Shown here piece after piece: positions 51,101-64,000 of a stretch of 64,000 nucleotides of DNA. The translations under genes were made by a program, and so were the position numbers. Positions within the stretch are counted from its first letter, which is position 1. The number at the start of each line of letters is the position of its first letter. Source of the DNA: Amblyornis subalaris (taxonomy: Eukaryota > Chordata > Aves > Passeriformes > Ptilonorhynchidae); the NCBI GenBank assembly GCA_018881555.1, contig JACAXG010000303.1:62001-126000 (forward strand), written 5' to 3'. The notes under the pieces are model-generated. The model saw nothing but the letters and a program-made list of their open reading frames with translations. It had not been told where the DNA came from and did not search any database.

Positions 51101-54100
51101 GCTTGCTTCAGAGCGTTTTCAGTAAAAGTCAAGTTCTTGCACCATATACAACCAACTACCTAACATTTATACAGAGTTTAATCTGTACAAATGTGTTATT
51201 TGTCATGATGCATGCTATTGTCTTAGTATTCCCAAACTTCTTGTACTTCAGCTTTCAACAGGGTATTATGCAAGATTTTAAATCTATTATTCAACAGAGC
51301 TTTTAGTCAGGGCCACACTTAAGCATGTGCTTCCAGCCCATCAGTACAAGGGAAGCTTCCAGTGCACAGACTCAGCTGGAGTACCTCAGATGCTTCAGCT
51401 CACAACGTATCTGGAGTATCTCAGATATTTCACTGCCATCCATCTGCTGGATGACTGCACTACTTGCAAATCACTCTTTTGCAAGAGTAGTGCTGCTCCG
51501 CACAATCCAGATTTCTGCTCGTGCACCTCTTCCTACAGTATCAGCAAGCAAGCAAATACTTCTCATACTGGTCACAACAGCCAATGCAGCTTAAATCACT
51601 CTAAATAAAAAAAATTTAGAAAAGGTTTATTTGGCACAGCTTCCAAGTGAAAACAGTGAATACCTGCAAGCCTGGATCTGTCCACAGAGCATCTGAGCTC
51701 TGTGGACAGCAAAACTCGGCAGGCAGACAGCACTGAACTGCTGAACAGACTGCAACATCTCCAGTCTCCTCACATAGTCCTTCACCACTTTTAACTTGTG
51801 CCACTACCACACACTCATACAAGTTCACATTGTTCCACATGGTCAGCAACTAGATATGTATGCACTGTACAAGCAAGGGATAACATCAAACCCTCCCGAG
51901 ACATGACTGTGTGCTCGGAAGCAAGCAGTATGCTTACCTTAACGTTACTCATTTTGGGGCTGGTTTCCTGGAAAGGAATTGGCTTGTTTTACCATGTAAT
52001 TCAAAACATCGCCTGACACCACCCAAAAAGTGAGAAAAACACCAATATATTTTACACTTCTGTGTTGTCAAATGCTAAGTGTAATAAAACATGTCAAATA
52101 CGCTAAAAAACTCCCACACCCCTGCACCGTCTGAAAACTTCGTAAAGAAAGTATGCTTACTTCATACACTGTAAAGAAATTAATGCTTCTCTTAGAGCAT
52201 GTTTTAAGGATCACAGGTCTTAAAACGAAAGAGAAACCAGAAGAAATCACACACTTCTGTCAATCTGTGCTATCAAACACCACCAGCTCTAGCGCTGATC
52301 TCTTACCACACTGTCTAGTCTCAGAGTATTTAATTCCCATTAAGGAAAAGACTGAGCAAAGAGTGGAGGAAAATAAAACACACAAAATAATATTTCCGCA
52401 AGCACCACAATGGTTATTGCTGCTTTCCTGGTAGAGGCACCTGTCTGGTGTGAAACCAAAGGGCAGTGAGAAACCCAAGAAAAAGGAAAAGGACAAGAAC
52501 TCAGTATAAAAAAGTTTCTAAGTAGCTACAATTACTGAAGAGAAAGTGATGTAAAGCAAGCTCCTAAAGTAGGCATGCACAGCTTTAGAAGCCTTCAAGC
52601 TGACCAACTACAATATTCAATGCTTCAAGTGCCTTGGAAGTCCTCAGTTCAACAAATCTCAACCTCACCTTCAAGAATTGTTCCAAACAGATACACAGGG
52701 TGCTCACATGCCTTCCTTTCCGGTTCCATATTTTCTCCTACTGCCTCCAAAGTTACACCTATTCGCTAAGACAACAGACAGCATGTTTGCAAAAACCTAC
52801 TTTTCCACCTATGGACAAAATCTGGAAAGAATATGTGCACAGTAAAATGCACTGATACGGTTAATCGACTGTTGGAAATCACAATATCTAAAACAGAAAA
52901 ATCTCAGCTGATGTAAAAAAAAAAGTGTAAAAACTCTACTGACATCTACACACATATGCTGTTTTCCACATGCCACCACTGAGTCTTCTCCCTTGCCCAG
53001 CAGTTTCAGAAGAAAATTAGAGCAAAAATCAGCAAGAAAGAGAGATACAAGCACGGTAAAAGTTACAAAACTTAAAAGATAAGCTCTATTGCACCGATTT
53101 TCTGAATTTCCTGTGTAGCAACTATTAATTGTTAGTGAATTTCTTGGCACACAAAAACCATGCAAAACTGCATGATACACAACCTGAGCCAAGGACCACA
53201 TTTCCTGAAATAAATTGTTCGAAGTACAGAATCACAGTACCACACATCTAGAGACAGAAGTGAAAGCATGCATTATATTTATAGTATAAGAAAAGGCCTA
53301 AAGAGAGAAATAATCTTCATCAGCTGGTCTAATGAAATCTTGCACCACACTAGTCTCTCTCCAGGTCAGAAGCAAATTTCAAACTTATATAGAAGTAGGG
53401 AAAGTTGAACTACATGTTTAGGTGATACGCAAAACAACTAAGCTATTATCTATGGATTAGAAAGGATGATGAGGTGATGAGGACAGGATGGTGAGAAGAT
53501 TGCATCCCAAGGGAAACAGACAGGTAAACAGACACTCCAGAATACGAGTTTGTCTGTGGAGATGAAATTATAGTCAAGTTACTCTCAGGTCCATGGCTGA
53601 CAGCATACAGGAGAGCCATGAATTTCATTCCTATCCTCTTGTGCAGGTGCTTAGTAGATCACCGTTAAGGATAAGATGGAGAGATCAGAGGGTATTTGTA
53701 CAAGAAAAATGGTTCCCCACTCCAATGACAAGTGGGCTTTTGTCCTTCACATACAGTTTGCGTGAACAAGCTCTGCAGCACTTACTTGGTTTCACTTACA
53801 GAGCATTTGATGCAGCAGATGAAGTATCTAATTTTGCAAAAAGTTTACATACAAAACACAGGGATTTTTGTAGTTCTGCAGAGATGTGTCTTACTGCAGA
53901 AACTGCAGGGACATGTTTTTTTCCAATTCCTAGACACCAAACATCATCCTATAAGCTTTCAAGAATTCTTAACTGACCAGAAGACACTGGAATTTTCAGT
54001 CTGCTCCAATACAACGGCACTGGCTTCAGATCTTCCCACTGAAACGAAGAAATATGACACAGAAGCCACAGCAAATTGTGGTCAGTGTATCTAAAATGGT

Positions 54101-57100
54101 ATCTGACATTTCCAGTGAATTCTATTTTTCCCCTCTTTGTTTCTTTTTGACCCAGTTAATCTTCATATATTACTTATCAATTGGGGAGTTCTATATTGTT
54201 TTTCATTCACTATTAAAACAATAGCACATTCTGCTGGAGAAAACCATGCAGAAATAAGTGAATTGATTGACAACTTAAATACAGAATGTCCAAGAGCGCA
54301 CTAGGAAATATGGCTCATGTGCAGAAATAGGCAAAATGAATGGAATAATTTTTACTGTTTCATTTTCAGAAATGGAGAGTTTAATAATTTGTATATGAGA
54401 TCAAGAGTAGAAAATTGCATTTTAATTACCCATCTGCCATTAGCTTGCTGTGTGAGTCACAGCTTATTTGGGCCCCAAGCCTGTAACATGAGAAAAAAAA
54501 TGGTCACTAGACTCAGAGATATTGTGAGGGTTAGTTTAGGGACCACTTTAGTCTCAGTTCAGTGATGCATCTGAGTACAAGCCTACTTTTAAATAAACAA
54601 ATAGCTATATTTAAGTCAACAACTTACACACGAAGTGATGGATTTGCCATGTTCACATTACAGAATCTGAATACGCAGGTAGGGAAAAAACCAAATGAAA
54701 ACCAGAGAAAAAACCATTTAAACTATTTCTCACATTGACAATAAGAAGTGGTATACAGACATCTGCAGTCTCTAGAAAAATACAAATCCCATCTAAAATA
54801 GCGACAGCTTAGGACTTCAAAGCAGAAAATCTTCTGGGTAATGGTAATACACTTCAGAGAGGTAAAGTCGAGTTCTGGCACTACCTTGAAACACTGACAA
54901 AACAGAGTTCAGGCCTACAATCCTCCTCCAAAGAGAAAGTAAGATTAGATATCTATTATTAAATTAGAAAAGCTCTTATAAATAGATTATAAGCATATAT
55001 GAAAGTACAGAATGTAACAGGCACGGGGCAAGAGAGTCAGATCTGATATTTAGCTTTGGTCAACAGACATGTGCAAAAATATTCCTGAGTGTACTCATAT
55101 AATCACTTAATCATCAACGGGTTGTCATGTTTAAGTTATATTTAAAACACGCATCAGTACCAGTATATACTCTCTTCCTTATCAGCATGCGGATTTCTTT
55201 CTTCTTAGTTAAGCTCTGAAATTTTTTTCAGTCCAACTCAAGCTTCAGTAAATAGTATGTCACCCCTTATTCTGCTTACTTGAAGGACTGTCTCTGCAGA
55301 TTTTAACTGTGCATCAGCCACAAAAAAACAATGCTGCTTGAAAAGCTGAATTGTTGCAGCTGTACACCCACATTCTTTTGTCTTGCATTTTCTATGAGTG
55401 AAGTTAAATGAGTTTGCATTAAAAAATAATTAAGAGCTTCAAATCACATCCAATCACATCCAGTGAGAACACAGCTGTGACATCAGCACCTCTTAGCTGT
55501 CTGATACCCCAAAGGGTTCTTCATCCTGGTGATGGATGACTAAGAGAGAGGCTATATGACACAGGCCCATGAAGTCAGAAGTAGCAGGCAGAATGCACGT
55601 GACATTTCCTGTCTCTTCCAAGGAGAAAAAAAAACCTGACACTGAGAAGTTTCTGAATCTGACTCAGTACTGTATGCTTTGGACTTCAGGAATTTATGTA
55701 GGTTCAAAGAGCAACAATGTTGCAGAAGATAAGTCAGTTGAGGATTATTGGATAAATAATACCGCCTGGAGTTTAGAAAGTCCTTGAAACAGAAGCTGTT
55801 TGAGGTTGGAAGCAGTAGCATCATTATGTAGTAGCTTTACCAGATGACTATTACTCACCATTGTCAGACACTGGGTCATTGCCTGGATGGACACTTTGCC
55901 TGATATGATATGGTCACTCTTCTACTATGGTCTAGGACCTTATTTAACTATCTTTTGTCTCCACTTTTCCAAAATCACCACTCCTCCTCTAATGACCAAA
56001 TCCCTCTAAATTCAGCCACTGCAACTGCCTGCTGACATCATCAGCACAAAATACACCTTTACCTGATCGCTTACATTAACGTGCCAAATTGATACATAGC
56101 AGTTGAAATGTCGGTACTGTCTTCATTTTGATGTAGGAATGGTGGCCGTCCAGCAGAAGCGCACAGCACATACCACCTCAATCTATGAGGGCACAGAGCC
56201 TTCAAAGTAAGAGTCTTGTGAAAAGAGTTTCTAGCTATAAACTAATGAAAAATAACTTGACTGTCTATCTGAAAGCCAACATACTCTATGGTTCTAAGGT
56301 ATCAGAGAAACTACATGAGTTGAGAGCCTGGTGAAAAATGAACAGTGACTTAACATACACGACATGAAACATTTGTACAATTTTATAAAAGAAAAAACAT
56401 TTTTTATCATCTCCCTCTTATAAAAAACACAAATAGCATATTTGAGATATCTCAAAACAAAAGTAAATCTTCAAACAGCAAAACAAAGTCCTGTAATCCA
56501 CCACGAATTACGCATTCTGCTGAGCTGGTGGCTACATTCATATTATGGCTTACTATGGTAAATTCTGTTCTAGGAAACTCCAAGAACTCTGCACCCAACT
56601 GCCAAATACTGCAACATCCTGCCAAGTATAGCTAGTCATCTTGCACTACTCTTTTTTTCATGTTCCTCTTAATCTAATGTGCCAAAAAGATGGAAGAGCT
56701 AATAGCACATTCTCTTCCATTAACCTACTTCACAATATAGTAATAAAATCAGTTACAACTTCTAAAGTATGCATTCTTTAATGCCTTCAGTATTTCCTTT
56801 CCATACTGGCAAATATATCACTTTTCTCCCTCTCTGCTCAAGTTTTCTACTCCTTTTCTATTTTCTTTCTCAGTATTACTACTCCAAAAAAATACTTCTG
56901 TGGATTTCTACATCCACATCTACAACAACTCATTCCCATTTGCCTTGCCACAAATACGTCCATTAAATCAATAGTGAAATCCCTTTCAGTAAAAATAAGC
57001 TGGGAATGAATCAAGTCTAATCACAATCTGACTCCAAACAAGAAACGGTAATTTACAATACAGACTTTAATCATGCATACTTTACGTGATTCTATGGAAC

Positions 57101-59628
57101 AGCCTTACTAACGCAACTTTACTGATATACTTCAGACAATACTCCAATGATATAATTTTTAACACACAAAAAGTGAGATTTATTAGATCACAATTTTCCC
57201 AATAATTTCTGTCTGAAGCTTTTAAACCGCTGGTGCAAGCACACAGAAGGTGAAGAACAGTGTCATCACAAGCACTGTGGGACAAGTTTCCTTGAAGTCA
57301 TGTATAATGTGGCCTGTCAGACAAGGAGCCCCTTTAGCTGCAGGGCAGGGAAAGCGGGGGTATATCCCTACAGCTGTGGAGGTTGCAGCATCAGCCTCCA
57401 GCAAACAATGGGTTCCTCCTCCTCCCTGGCTCCCCCCAGCTCCTGTACAAGGCAGAACAAAGAGGAGATGGAGTTCCAGTCCTAGTAGAGCGTGGCTGGA
57501 GCCCTCCTACACGTAAACAAGCAAACAGCTACCTTCTGTTCAACAGGTAAGATAGACATAATTGAGTCATTGCTTGTTTTCTGCAAACAAGACTTCCACA
57601 GCAAGAAGCCAAACAGACTTACCCCAAAACATACAAAAACTGTATGCTAAAACTGTTTAATAAAAATTTTCTGAACCATGCTGGACATGTAAGAAAGGAA
57701 GTTAATGACTGTGCTTTGTATTTAAAGCACATTAAAAGTTATCTATCATTAAAAAACATTTCCAGTCCTGACTGTCCAAGGCATGCAGACGTTTATTTGC
57801 AACTCTGGTGGTAAGAATGCTGAAGTATTTAAATCAGACTGAAAAGCACCTGTCCCACTTCACCCTGTCACTACTCAAGGAAACAAAACCTCCTAGCTTC
57901 CTTTCACGTACAAGCTACTCAAATATATATCAACTCAAATTGAAAAACAAACAAACAAAAAGCTGAAAAATAACCAAGGTAGTCCCACCTACAATGTTCT
58001 ACCTATTTTTATATTCATGCCTTGGAGCAAAAAACACCTCTTTGTTCCCCTTCTTTCGGGAGAAAAGTGAACTGTGCCACCAAAAGGTAACTCTTCCAGC
58101 CACAAGACCTGTTACAGCTGGGAAACCTTTAGTGGATTTCATAGGGCCTTCTGAAAACAACGGTTTTGACATACAGGGGCCACCCTCTTCTACTAGTTAG
58201 TGTCTCCACCAACTAGCAACAAATCAGATTAACTGGCTAAAAGCTTCCAGCCAACCCTCACCACCACTTCCCACACAAAATACTATAGAGCTAACATGTT
58301 AATACTCGTAATTAAAAGCCCTACAGTCTGCCACTGAAAAGCATCTATCCACATCTCAAAACAGCACATACAACGGCTCCTGTTGAGATCATATGCTGAA
58401 TTTCAGAAGATGCTTTCATTTCAGCATGGACCTCACAAGACACCTCGTCTTTGTCCTCTTCCTTCCACGCTCCCTTTTTTCTTCCTGAATCCCTTTGTAG
58501 CTGGGGGCATCACTTGCACTTTACATAGAACTTATTCTTCTGGACACTCTGCCTAGCTCAAGTCCCTGGCATACAGTCTGCTGGATGCTGTATTAGTAGA
58601 GAGAGTGCAGGAGGAGCAGGCCCAACAAACTTGATCTGGCAGAAGATTTCACATCTGTGCAGGCAGTGCGCAGGATCCATGTAGACAATGCACCTCCAAG
58701 AGCTACAGACTCCCAAGAACAAAGATGAGCCTCCCTCCTCCTATGGCCTCCATGGCCAATGCTACACGTGGGCCATTTCACATCAGTAGCTAAACATTGC
58801 AAATCTTTTTCTGTGATTCATTAAAACAGACTAATGCCACACAAAAATACGAAGTACTACTTTATGTTCCTTATGACGTCGTCTTTTTAAAGCCCAAGTT
58901 GCTATTTTGTTTTTAGAACTACTCAGAACTATAAAATCTCTTCCCTGTTAAGAAAACTGTGCCACTAATTCACATGTAAAATACAACAAGGATAGTGTCT
59001 TCAGCACACAGCCCTCATCTAAGCTGCGATGTAGCACGAACGCAGCGCATTAATCACTGCACACCCTCTTTTCTTTGAGGGGCTGCGATGACATACAACT
59101 CTCACTATTTCTTCCGTGCCTCTGGGCAAGTAAAGCAGCTGCTGGTTATCAATCACAAGGAAGGTATTCCACGACAACCCAAGTACTCGGGGATGCCTAT
59201 CACAAGTCCCAGCGCAGTCACACCGCGATGCGGATCTGAGCCCTGTCGCTATCCACCGCGGTTCCGGTAGCATTCGATCAGGCACGCCAACAAAGCCGCG
59301 ACCCCGGGAGCGCGGCCCCATCGCCGCACCTGCCGCGGCCCCGCGGAAGGGCGCGAGGCCCACACCTGCCGGACACGCGCAGCCCCGGGACGGCGCCGGC
59401 TGCTGCCCGGCCCGGCCCGGCCCGGCCCTCCCCGCCGCCGGCGGGTACTGCTGCCGCCCCCGCTCCCTCCTTCTGCTCTCCCCTCCGTACTTCCCTCCCC
59501 TCCCGCCGGCCTCGGGAACAAAAGAGGCCAGTGCGGCAGAGCCCCGCCGGCTAAGTACGGCGGCACGGCCCGCGTCCCGGCATGGCCCGGCTCCGCACTG
59601 GCCCCAGCCGGGCCGTGCGCGCTCTCAC
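48164..59628 (-). other. CEMIP2: CEMIP2 intron 1
   Basis: 11.5 kb between the CpG-island exon and the first coding exon, a usual place for enhancers. I see a CA run at 48172-48184, an imperfect hairpin at 51457-51493 and a CRE-like TGACGTCG at 58874-58881. No recognisable transposon or second gene was found in this length, which is notable compared with introns 2-15. A 194-codon plus-strand open frame at 48171-48755 is probably chance. Confidence 0.8.
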
Positions 59629-60450
59629 CTGGGCTCGGCGCGGCGGCGCGCTCAGGGCGGCGGCGGCGCGCTCAGGGCGGCGGCATAGCGCTCCCCGCTC
59701 CAGACACGGCGGGAGGGCGCCGGCTGCTCGGCAACTCCGCCGCTCCCCGCCTCGGCTGCCGCCCTTACGCAATTGGCAGCTGCCGCAACCCCCGCGGGGC
59801 GACCCAGATCGCGGGCCCCGAGCAGAGGCGGCTGCGCCCCACCGCCGCAACCCCGCCTCCCGCGCTCCCGCGCCGGGGGAGGAGCAAGGCCGCCCCGCAC
59901 GGCCCCGCGCCGCGCCCAGCGCCGCTCGCCCTTGGGCCCGGCCCGGCCGCACCACCAGTCTACACCCTGCCAGGCGCCGCGCTGCCCGGCCCGGCCATGA
60001 AGGTTCGCTGCGGGACTGCGTCCCCCCGGCCCTCCCGCCTGCTGCGAGGGGACCAGGTGCCGCGTCCTACAGCCCCCGGGCCTAGAGGGGCAAGAGGAGG
60101 CACGGGGTTACTTTGAATGTCTGTCCTCACCTACGGCTCTTCTCGGGCAGCGCGGAGAACAGCCGATTTGCTGCTCAAATACGGGACCCAGCGTTAGATT
60201 CCCATGTCCGAGTTAAAAAAAAAAAAAAAAAATCCACAGTATAAGCGCGCAGCTGCTGCCGGGGCGGTGTGAAATGTCCGTGAGATACGAGAGAAGTTGA
60301 AGAACCAGACGGCAGCGGGGAAAGACAGAGCGTACTGCCTTCGTAGGTGCAGCAGGAGGAGGGACAGCCGGAGCGCGTCGGAGGCGACAGTAGCAAAGAG
60401 CAGAGACGCGGCGGCTGTCGGTACACGCGAGCTGACGCAGGTAACGGGGG
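59250..60450. promoter_or_regulatory. CEMIP2: CpG-island promoter of CEMIP2
   Basis: About 1.2 kb of very GC- and CpG-rich DNA in an otherwise AT-rich window. It contains GC boxes, a run of GGCCC units near 59400-59426, a minus-strand CCAAT box at 59772-59776 and an E-box palindrome (GGCAGCTGCC) beside it. No TATA box is placed to drive exon 1. This fits a broad, housekeeping-type promoter. Splice donors occur on both strands inside it: minus at 59628 and 60130, plus at 60441. Confidence 0.8.
59629..59720 (-). other. CEMIP2: CEMIP2 exon 1, non-coding 5' UTR (5' end estimated)
   Basis: A strong minus-strand donor (CAG|GTGAGAG, intron starting at 59628) lies in the CpG island and is the best partner for the exon 2 acceptor at 48164. 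The transcription start is not visible. A CCAAT box on the minus strand at 59772-59776 suggests a start some 50-100 bases downstream, near 59.69-59.72 kb. The exon holds two exact copies of a 20-bp GC-rich unit (59641-59680) and a minimal upstream ORF (59686 down to 59672, Met-Pro-Pro-Pro-stop). Confidence 0.6.
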
Positions 60451-62586
60451 ATAGTGAACAAAGTTACTTATGGCAGTTGTAGTCCGGGCAGTCTGACCGG
60501 GGGAAAGAGCTGACTGGAAAATCTGATTCAGCTTTCTGGGTTTTTTTCTCGTTTTGTTTTGGGTTTTAATGTTTTTTGAGTAAAATCAAACTAAACCCAA
60601 AAAAGTTCTGAATTTCAGGGAACCCCTGTCTGTAGCTGTTACACATCAAAGAGCATCAATTGGTATAGACATTCAGAGGGACTGTGAAGCTGCAGGGCAC
60701 CTCAGCCTCCCAGGCTGTCAGCTTTGATGTAAATCTGACAACGGGCTTCTGCTAAATTTGGGACCTCCCACCGAGATTTCAGTGCACCCACGTTGGGCCA
60801 AACTCATTACTAATGACGAGAGGAGAAAAAGAAAAAGAAAAAAAAAAAAAACAGGAGAAGAAAAAATAGTAAAAAGCACCCTGATCAGATTCGAGATGCT
60901 TCAGTGAAATGCTTCGGGATTTACAAGCGTTTCCCAACATAAATTATTTCCTTGGGAATATTCCAAACAGTTTGAAACAAAGTGTAACTCACTTATATGT
61001 CTGTGAACACTGCCCCACATAACTTTGGTTCTAGTGATTTCCTCTTTGTTTACGAGTAAGCATAGCTTTATAGCACATGGAGACATCTAGCGCCTAAATT
61101 AGAGACTGCAAATCAGCTTAATTTGAAATTTTAGAGATCACAGTCGGATCCATTGCTTGCAATATTTCACTAGGACTGCGGGGTGCGGAGCGGTTTTAGT
61201 GCAAACCATAGCACCGCAGAATAGCAGCTACTGTGGGCAGGGACCACGACGGAATGAGCAGCTGCACTAACTCAGGAGGAGACTGTGACTGTAGCTCTGC
61301 TGCGCAGCCTGAGCTTCAGGCCATGGCTTTCAGGCCTGAGATTTACAGCAATAATTGGCTAAAGGCAGAGATTTGTCTGTATAGACAAAAAAGGGGTTGA
61401 GACAGTTCCTAACTTGCCCTTCTCACTAAACCACGGAGAGGAGAGCCCTTAGATGTATGATTAAGACAGTTTCATATTTGCTTTGGTAGTGTCTCTGTGT
61501 TTCAATTCTTTCTTTGTTAGCTCAGGAGCATGATCATTCTAATGTGTGATTGTAAAACTTTGCTTCTTTTTAACAAACACATGCAAACTGAATATTTACA
61601 TTTGCCAATTACTTTGGCTGAAATTAAAGGTAATTTATCTCTGGGTATTAAGAAATTCAAACATTTCATAATGTTTGCTGCAAAGTACTCCCAGTTTAAA
61701 GAAAAAATCTGCATGGCATTGATGACTAAAATGAACATCCATTGCAATGCACATGCAATATTGTCTGTGTCCATGACATGCACATGTATGATTATTAATT
61801 CAGTTCTCTATGTGTATGGGCAAACTGTGCTCATTTGCAGTCAAACTGTAGCTGATAAGTAGTAGGTGTACTGGTTTTAGGATGTGTCTTACTTTCTGAA
61901 GGCTGTTTTTTTTAATATCAAAATTCTTTCAATTATCCTCTATCATATAATCCTGTACAAAAAGTAATGCTGAATTACTCCTAAGGAATGCCAATTGTAA
62001 TAAAATGTTGATGTAATTTAATTTGTGGAAATCCCTATATTCCATAAATTATTTATTGTCAAGCTTTTTTCTCCTTCAATAAATTCTTTTCACTTAATGC
62101 AGTACTTCCACAAAAGATGCCCTTCTGGTGATTTTACCAAAGGATATGTTTCCAGATCTCATTAAATAATAGAACAACACCCTACAAATGTGTTATTCCT
62201 CAAAAAATTTTGTTATACAACAAAGCACTCCTTATCCACTGGAAGGATGTTAGTCCAGGAACAGAAAGTATTTACTTTTTTATATACTCGGATAAAGAAA
62301 GAAGAAACACAGAAGAAACACATCAGCATTCTCAGCCAGAAGCCTGAAAAAAAGCTCATTTCAGTGATACCTGTGTAGATGTTTTTACTAGTACTGTTAT
62401 GTAGGGGCATAAAGTAAAACATTTCTACATACTTTAAGTAGTGTGAAACAAAATATATTGCATTTTGTATGTACGTATATGTGTGTGTAGGAGTGCACAC
62501 GCGTATGTATTGTAGACAACACACAGAATACCTACTTCTCAGTCTCAGGCAAATCGCAAGTACCTGTGAGCTGTAAAAGCACTAGA
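60451..62586. other. Upstream flank of CEMIP2
   Basis: Beyond the CpG island the sequence returns to AT-rich. It has a purine-rich tract at 60819-60868. No gene recognised; a 110-codon plus frame at 61530-61862 has no recognisable homology. Confidence 0.5.
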
Positions 62587-62905
62587 TCATAGGACCATAG
62601 AAAAATTAAGGTTGGAAAAGACCTTTAAGATCATCAAGTCCAACCGTCAACCCAGCACCATCACCATGTTCACCACTAAACCATGTCCTCAAGTGCCATA
62701 TCCACAGGTTTTTTGAACACTTCGAGTTGGTGACTCCAACAGGGTAGCCTGTTCCAATGCTTTACAACCCTTTCTGTGAAAGAAAAAATCCAAATATCTA
62801 ATCTAAACAGCAACTTGAGGCCATTTCTTCTCGTCCTGCCGCTTGTTACCAGGAGAAGACTGATGCCCACCTTACTACAACCTCCTTTAAGGTAGTTGTA
62901 GATCT
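62587..62905 (-). mobile_element. CR1 LINE 3' fragment
   Basis: Plus strand TCATAGGACCATAGAAAAAT, then AAGATCATCAAGTCCAACCG and TTCTTCTCGTCCTGCCGCTT, the reverse complement of a CR1 3' end. About 320 bp. Confidence 0.93.
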
Positions 62906-63023
62906 GTTACAGAATGGAATTGTCACCAAACAGCTATAATTTCTTTAAGTGATGGATACATTTGAATAAAACAATCTCTCAACCCTGTAAGTATGCAAAA
63001 TATAAGACTTTGAGATTACTTGG

Positions 63024-64000
63024 TGTCCTGGTTTGAAAGACAGGTGTCTGTCAAGTAAGGTGGGAAACCTTCCTTGGACAGAGGATGACTCCCCTTCCTC
63101 CTCCAAATTACTATACCTTTGAAATTATGGGGCTCTCAGGCAAAGATGTGGTAAAAAGAGTAACAGTTCTTTACTAGGATTATATATCTATCTATATCTG
63201 ACAAGACAGATAAACAGCGACAATAAGAGAACAGACAAACACAGTAACAGTCTGTTGTTTGTCATTGGGCAATTCTCTGTTGATACGGAGAGGCTGCGGT
63301 GACTCCCCCACGGCTGCAGGGGGCGCTGTGGCGCGAGCGCGGCGACCTCTCCCCGTGGCAATGGCGGCTCAGGTGAGAAGGAGAGAGGATATTGCTCCCG
63401 GTGCGAACTCCCAGGGCAGCAGCCCAGCTCAGCACCAACCTCGGCAGCGGGCAGCAAGCAGCGCAGGCAGGCAGGGTTGACTGGGGAGCGATGGACCTCA
63501 GTGTCACCCACCGAGGGGCCAGAGGAAGGCAGGAACAGCAGAGATGAGTAGATTCCGGCACCGACCGACGTCGAGAGAAAACCCAGGCTGGTGGCAGAGA
63601 CGGCAGAGGCGAGCAGCTCCGGGCAGCGACCGGTTACAGCATAACTCTGTCCCCTGTGCCACGGCGGGACCCTCACAGAGATGTCACAGTGCAGGAGTGC
63701 TCTGGAGTGAGCGGGCGGAGACGTCGCAGTGTAGCGGTGTGCCCGGAACGAAACCGGCACTCTGCTGCAAACACAACCATCCTCACCAAACGCCGCGCTG
63801 AGAAGAAGGCAGCAAGCCCAGTCTCCACCCCTCTCTCGCCAAAGTCTTGAAAAGTCCCCCTTCACCTCTTGTCATGATAAGCTGCAGCCTCTGGGGAAAC
63901 AATCCGCTTGCCGACATTTCCAGCTCGTTTCTTTAATTGGGCAAGTTATCCTGGCATCTGGGTTGGGCAAGCGATCCCTTTTGTCCTTAAGTATAACCCA
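63024..64000 (-). mobile_element. ERV LTR, runs off the window edge
   Basis: Begins TGTCCTGGTTTGAAAGACAG, which I associate with a songbird LTR family. The text GGGGCTCTCAGGCAAAGAT and ACAGTTCTTTACTAGG follows. On the minus strand the latter reads as a degraded AATAAAG poly(A) site, so the visible left part would be U5/R and the LTR lies on the minus strand. The GC-rich part from about 63290 may be U3 or a different sequence. The far end is outside the window. Confidence 0.6.

Noticed and set aside
59551..60085. Long overlapping open frames on both strands in the CpG island
   Set aside because: Very GC-rich DNA has few stop codons. The translations are Ala/Arg/Pro/Gly-rich with no domain, and the region is promoter and 5' UTR.
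63188..63865. 225-codon minus-strand open frame near the right edge
   Set aside because: Lies in GC-rich LTR-associated sequence and shows no retroviral or cellular domain that I recognise. Probably not coding.

Overview
The window is vertebrate nuclear DNA, almost certainly from a bird. Compact introns, several CR1 retrotransposon fragments with typical avian 3' ends, and avian-type retroviral LTRs support this. The LTR entered at the right edge resembles a family I associate with songbird genomes, so a passerine is possible but not shown. No bacterial-type genes, CRISPR arrays, tRNAs or rRNAs were seen.

One protein-coding gene fills the window: CEMIP2 (TMEM2), on the minus strand. It is an ortholog of the type II membrane protein described as a cell-surface hyaluronidase. 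I could place all 23 coding exons (48151 down to 12650). Their lengths sum to 4146 nt, an intact frame of 1381 residues plus stop; I recall the human protein as 1383 residues. A non-coding first exon lies in a CpG island around 59.3-60.45 kb. The 3' UTR runs to poly(A) signals near 10.6 kb. In birds this segment (human 9q21) is Z-linked, so the window is probably from chromosome Z; that is inference from the gene's identity.

Layout, left to right: 1-10.55 kb is the region downstream of CEMIP2. It holds an LTR (1230-1763), an LTR-like element (about 6106-6943), two CR1 fragments, and a candidate plus-strand exon with good splice sites (9787-9982). 10.56-12.65 kb is the 3' UTR. 12.65-48.15 kb holds the coding exons. 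Introns 2, 4, 7 and 15 carry CR1 fragments, and intron 15 also carries an ERVL-like LTR. 48.16-59.63 kb is the large first intron. 59.3-60.45 kb is the CpG-island promoter, with possible alternative and divergent transcripts. 60.45-64 kb is upstream flank with a CR1 fragment and the start of another LTR.

Nothing here looks like a new multi-gene system. The observations most worth checking are an exact 39-bp copy of part of exon 11 in the adjacent intron, a GC-AG intron needed to keep the CEMIP2 frame, the candidate plus-strand exon beyond the 3' end, and the two-sided promoter.
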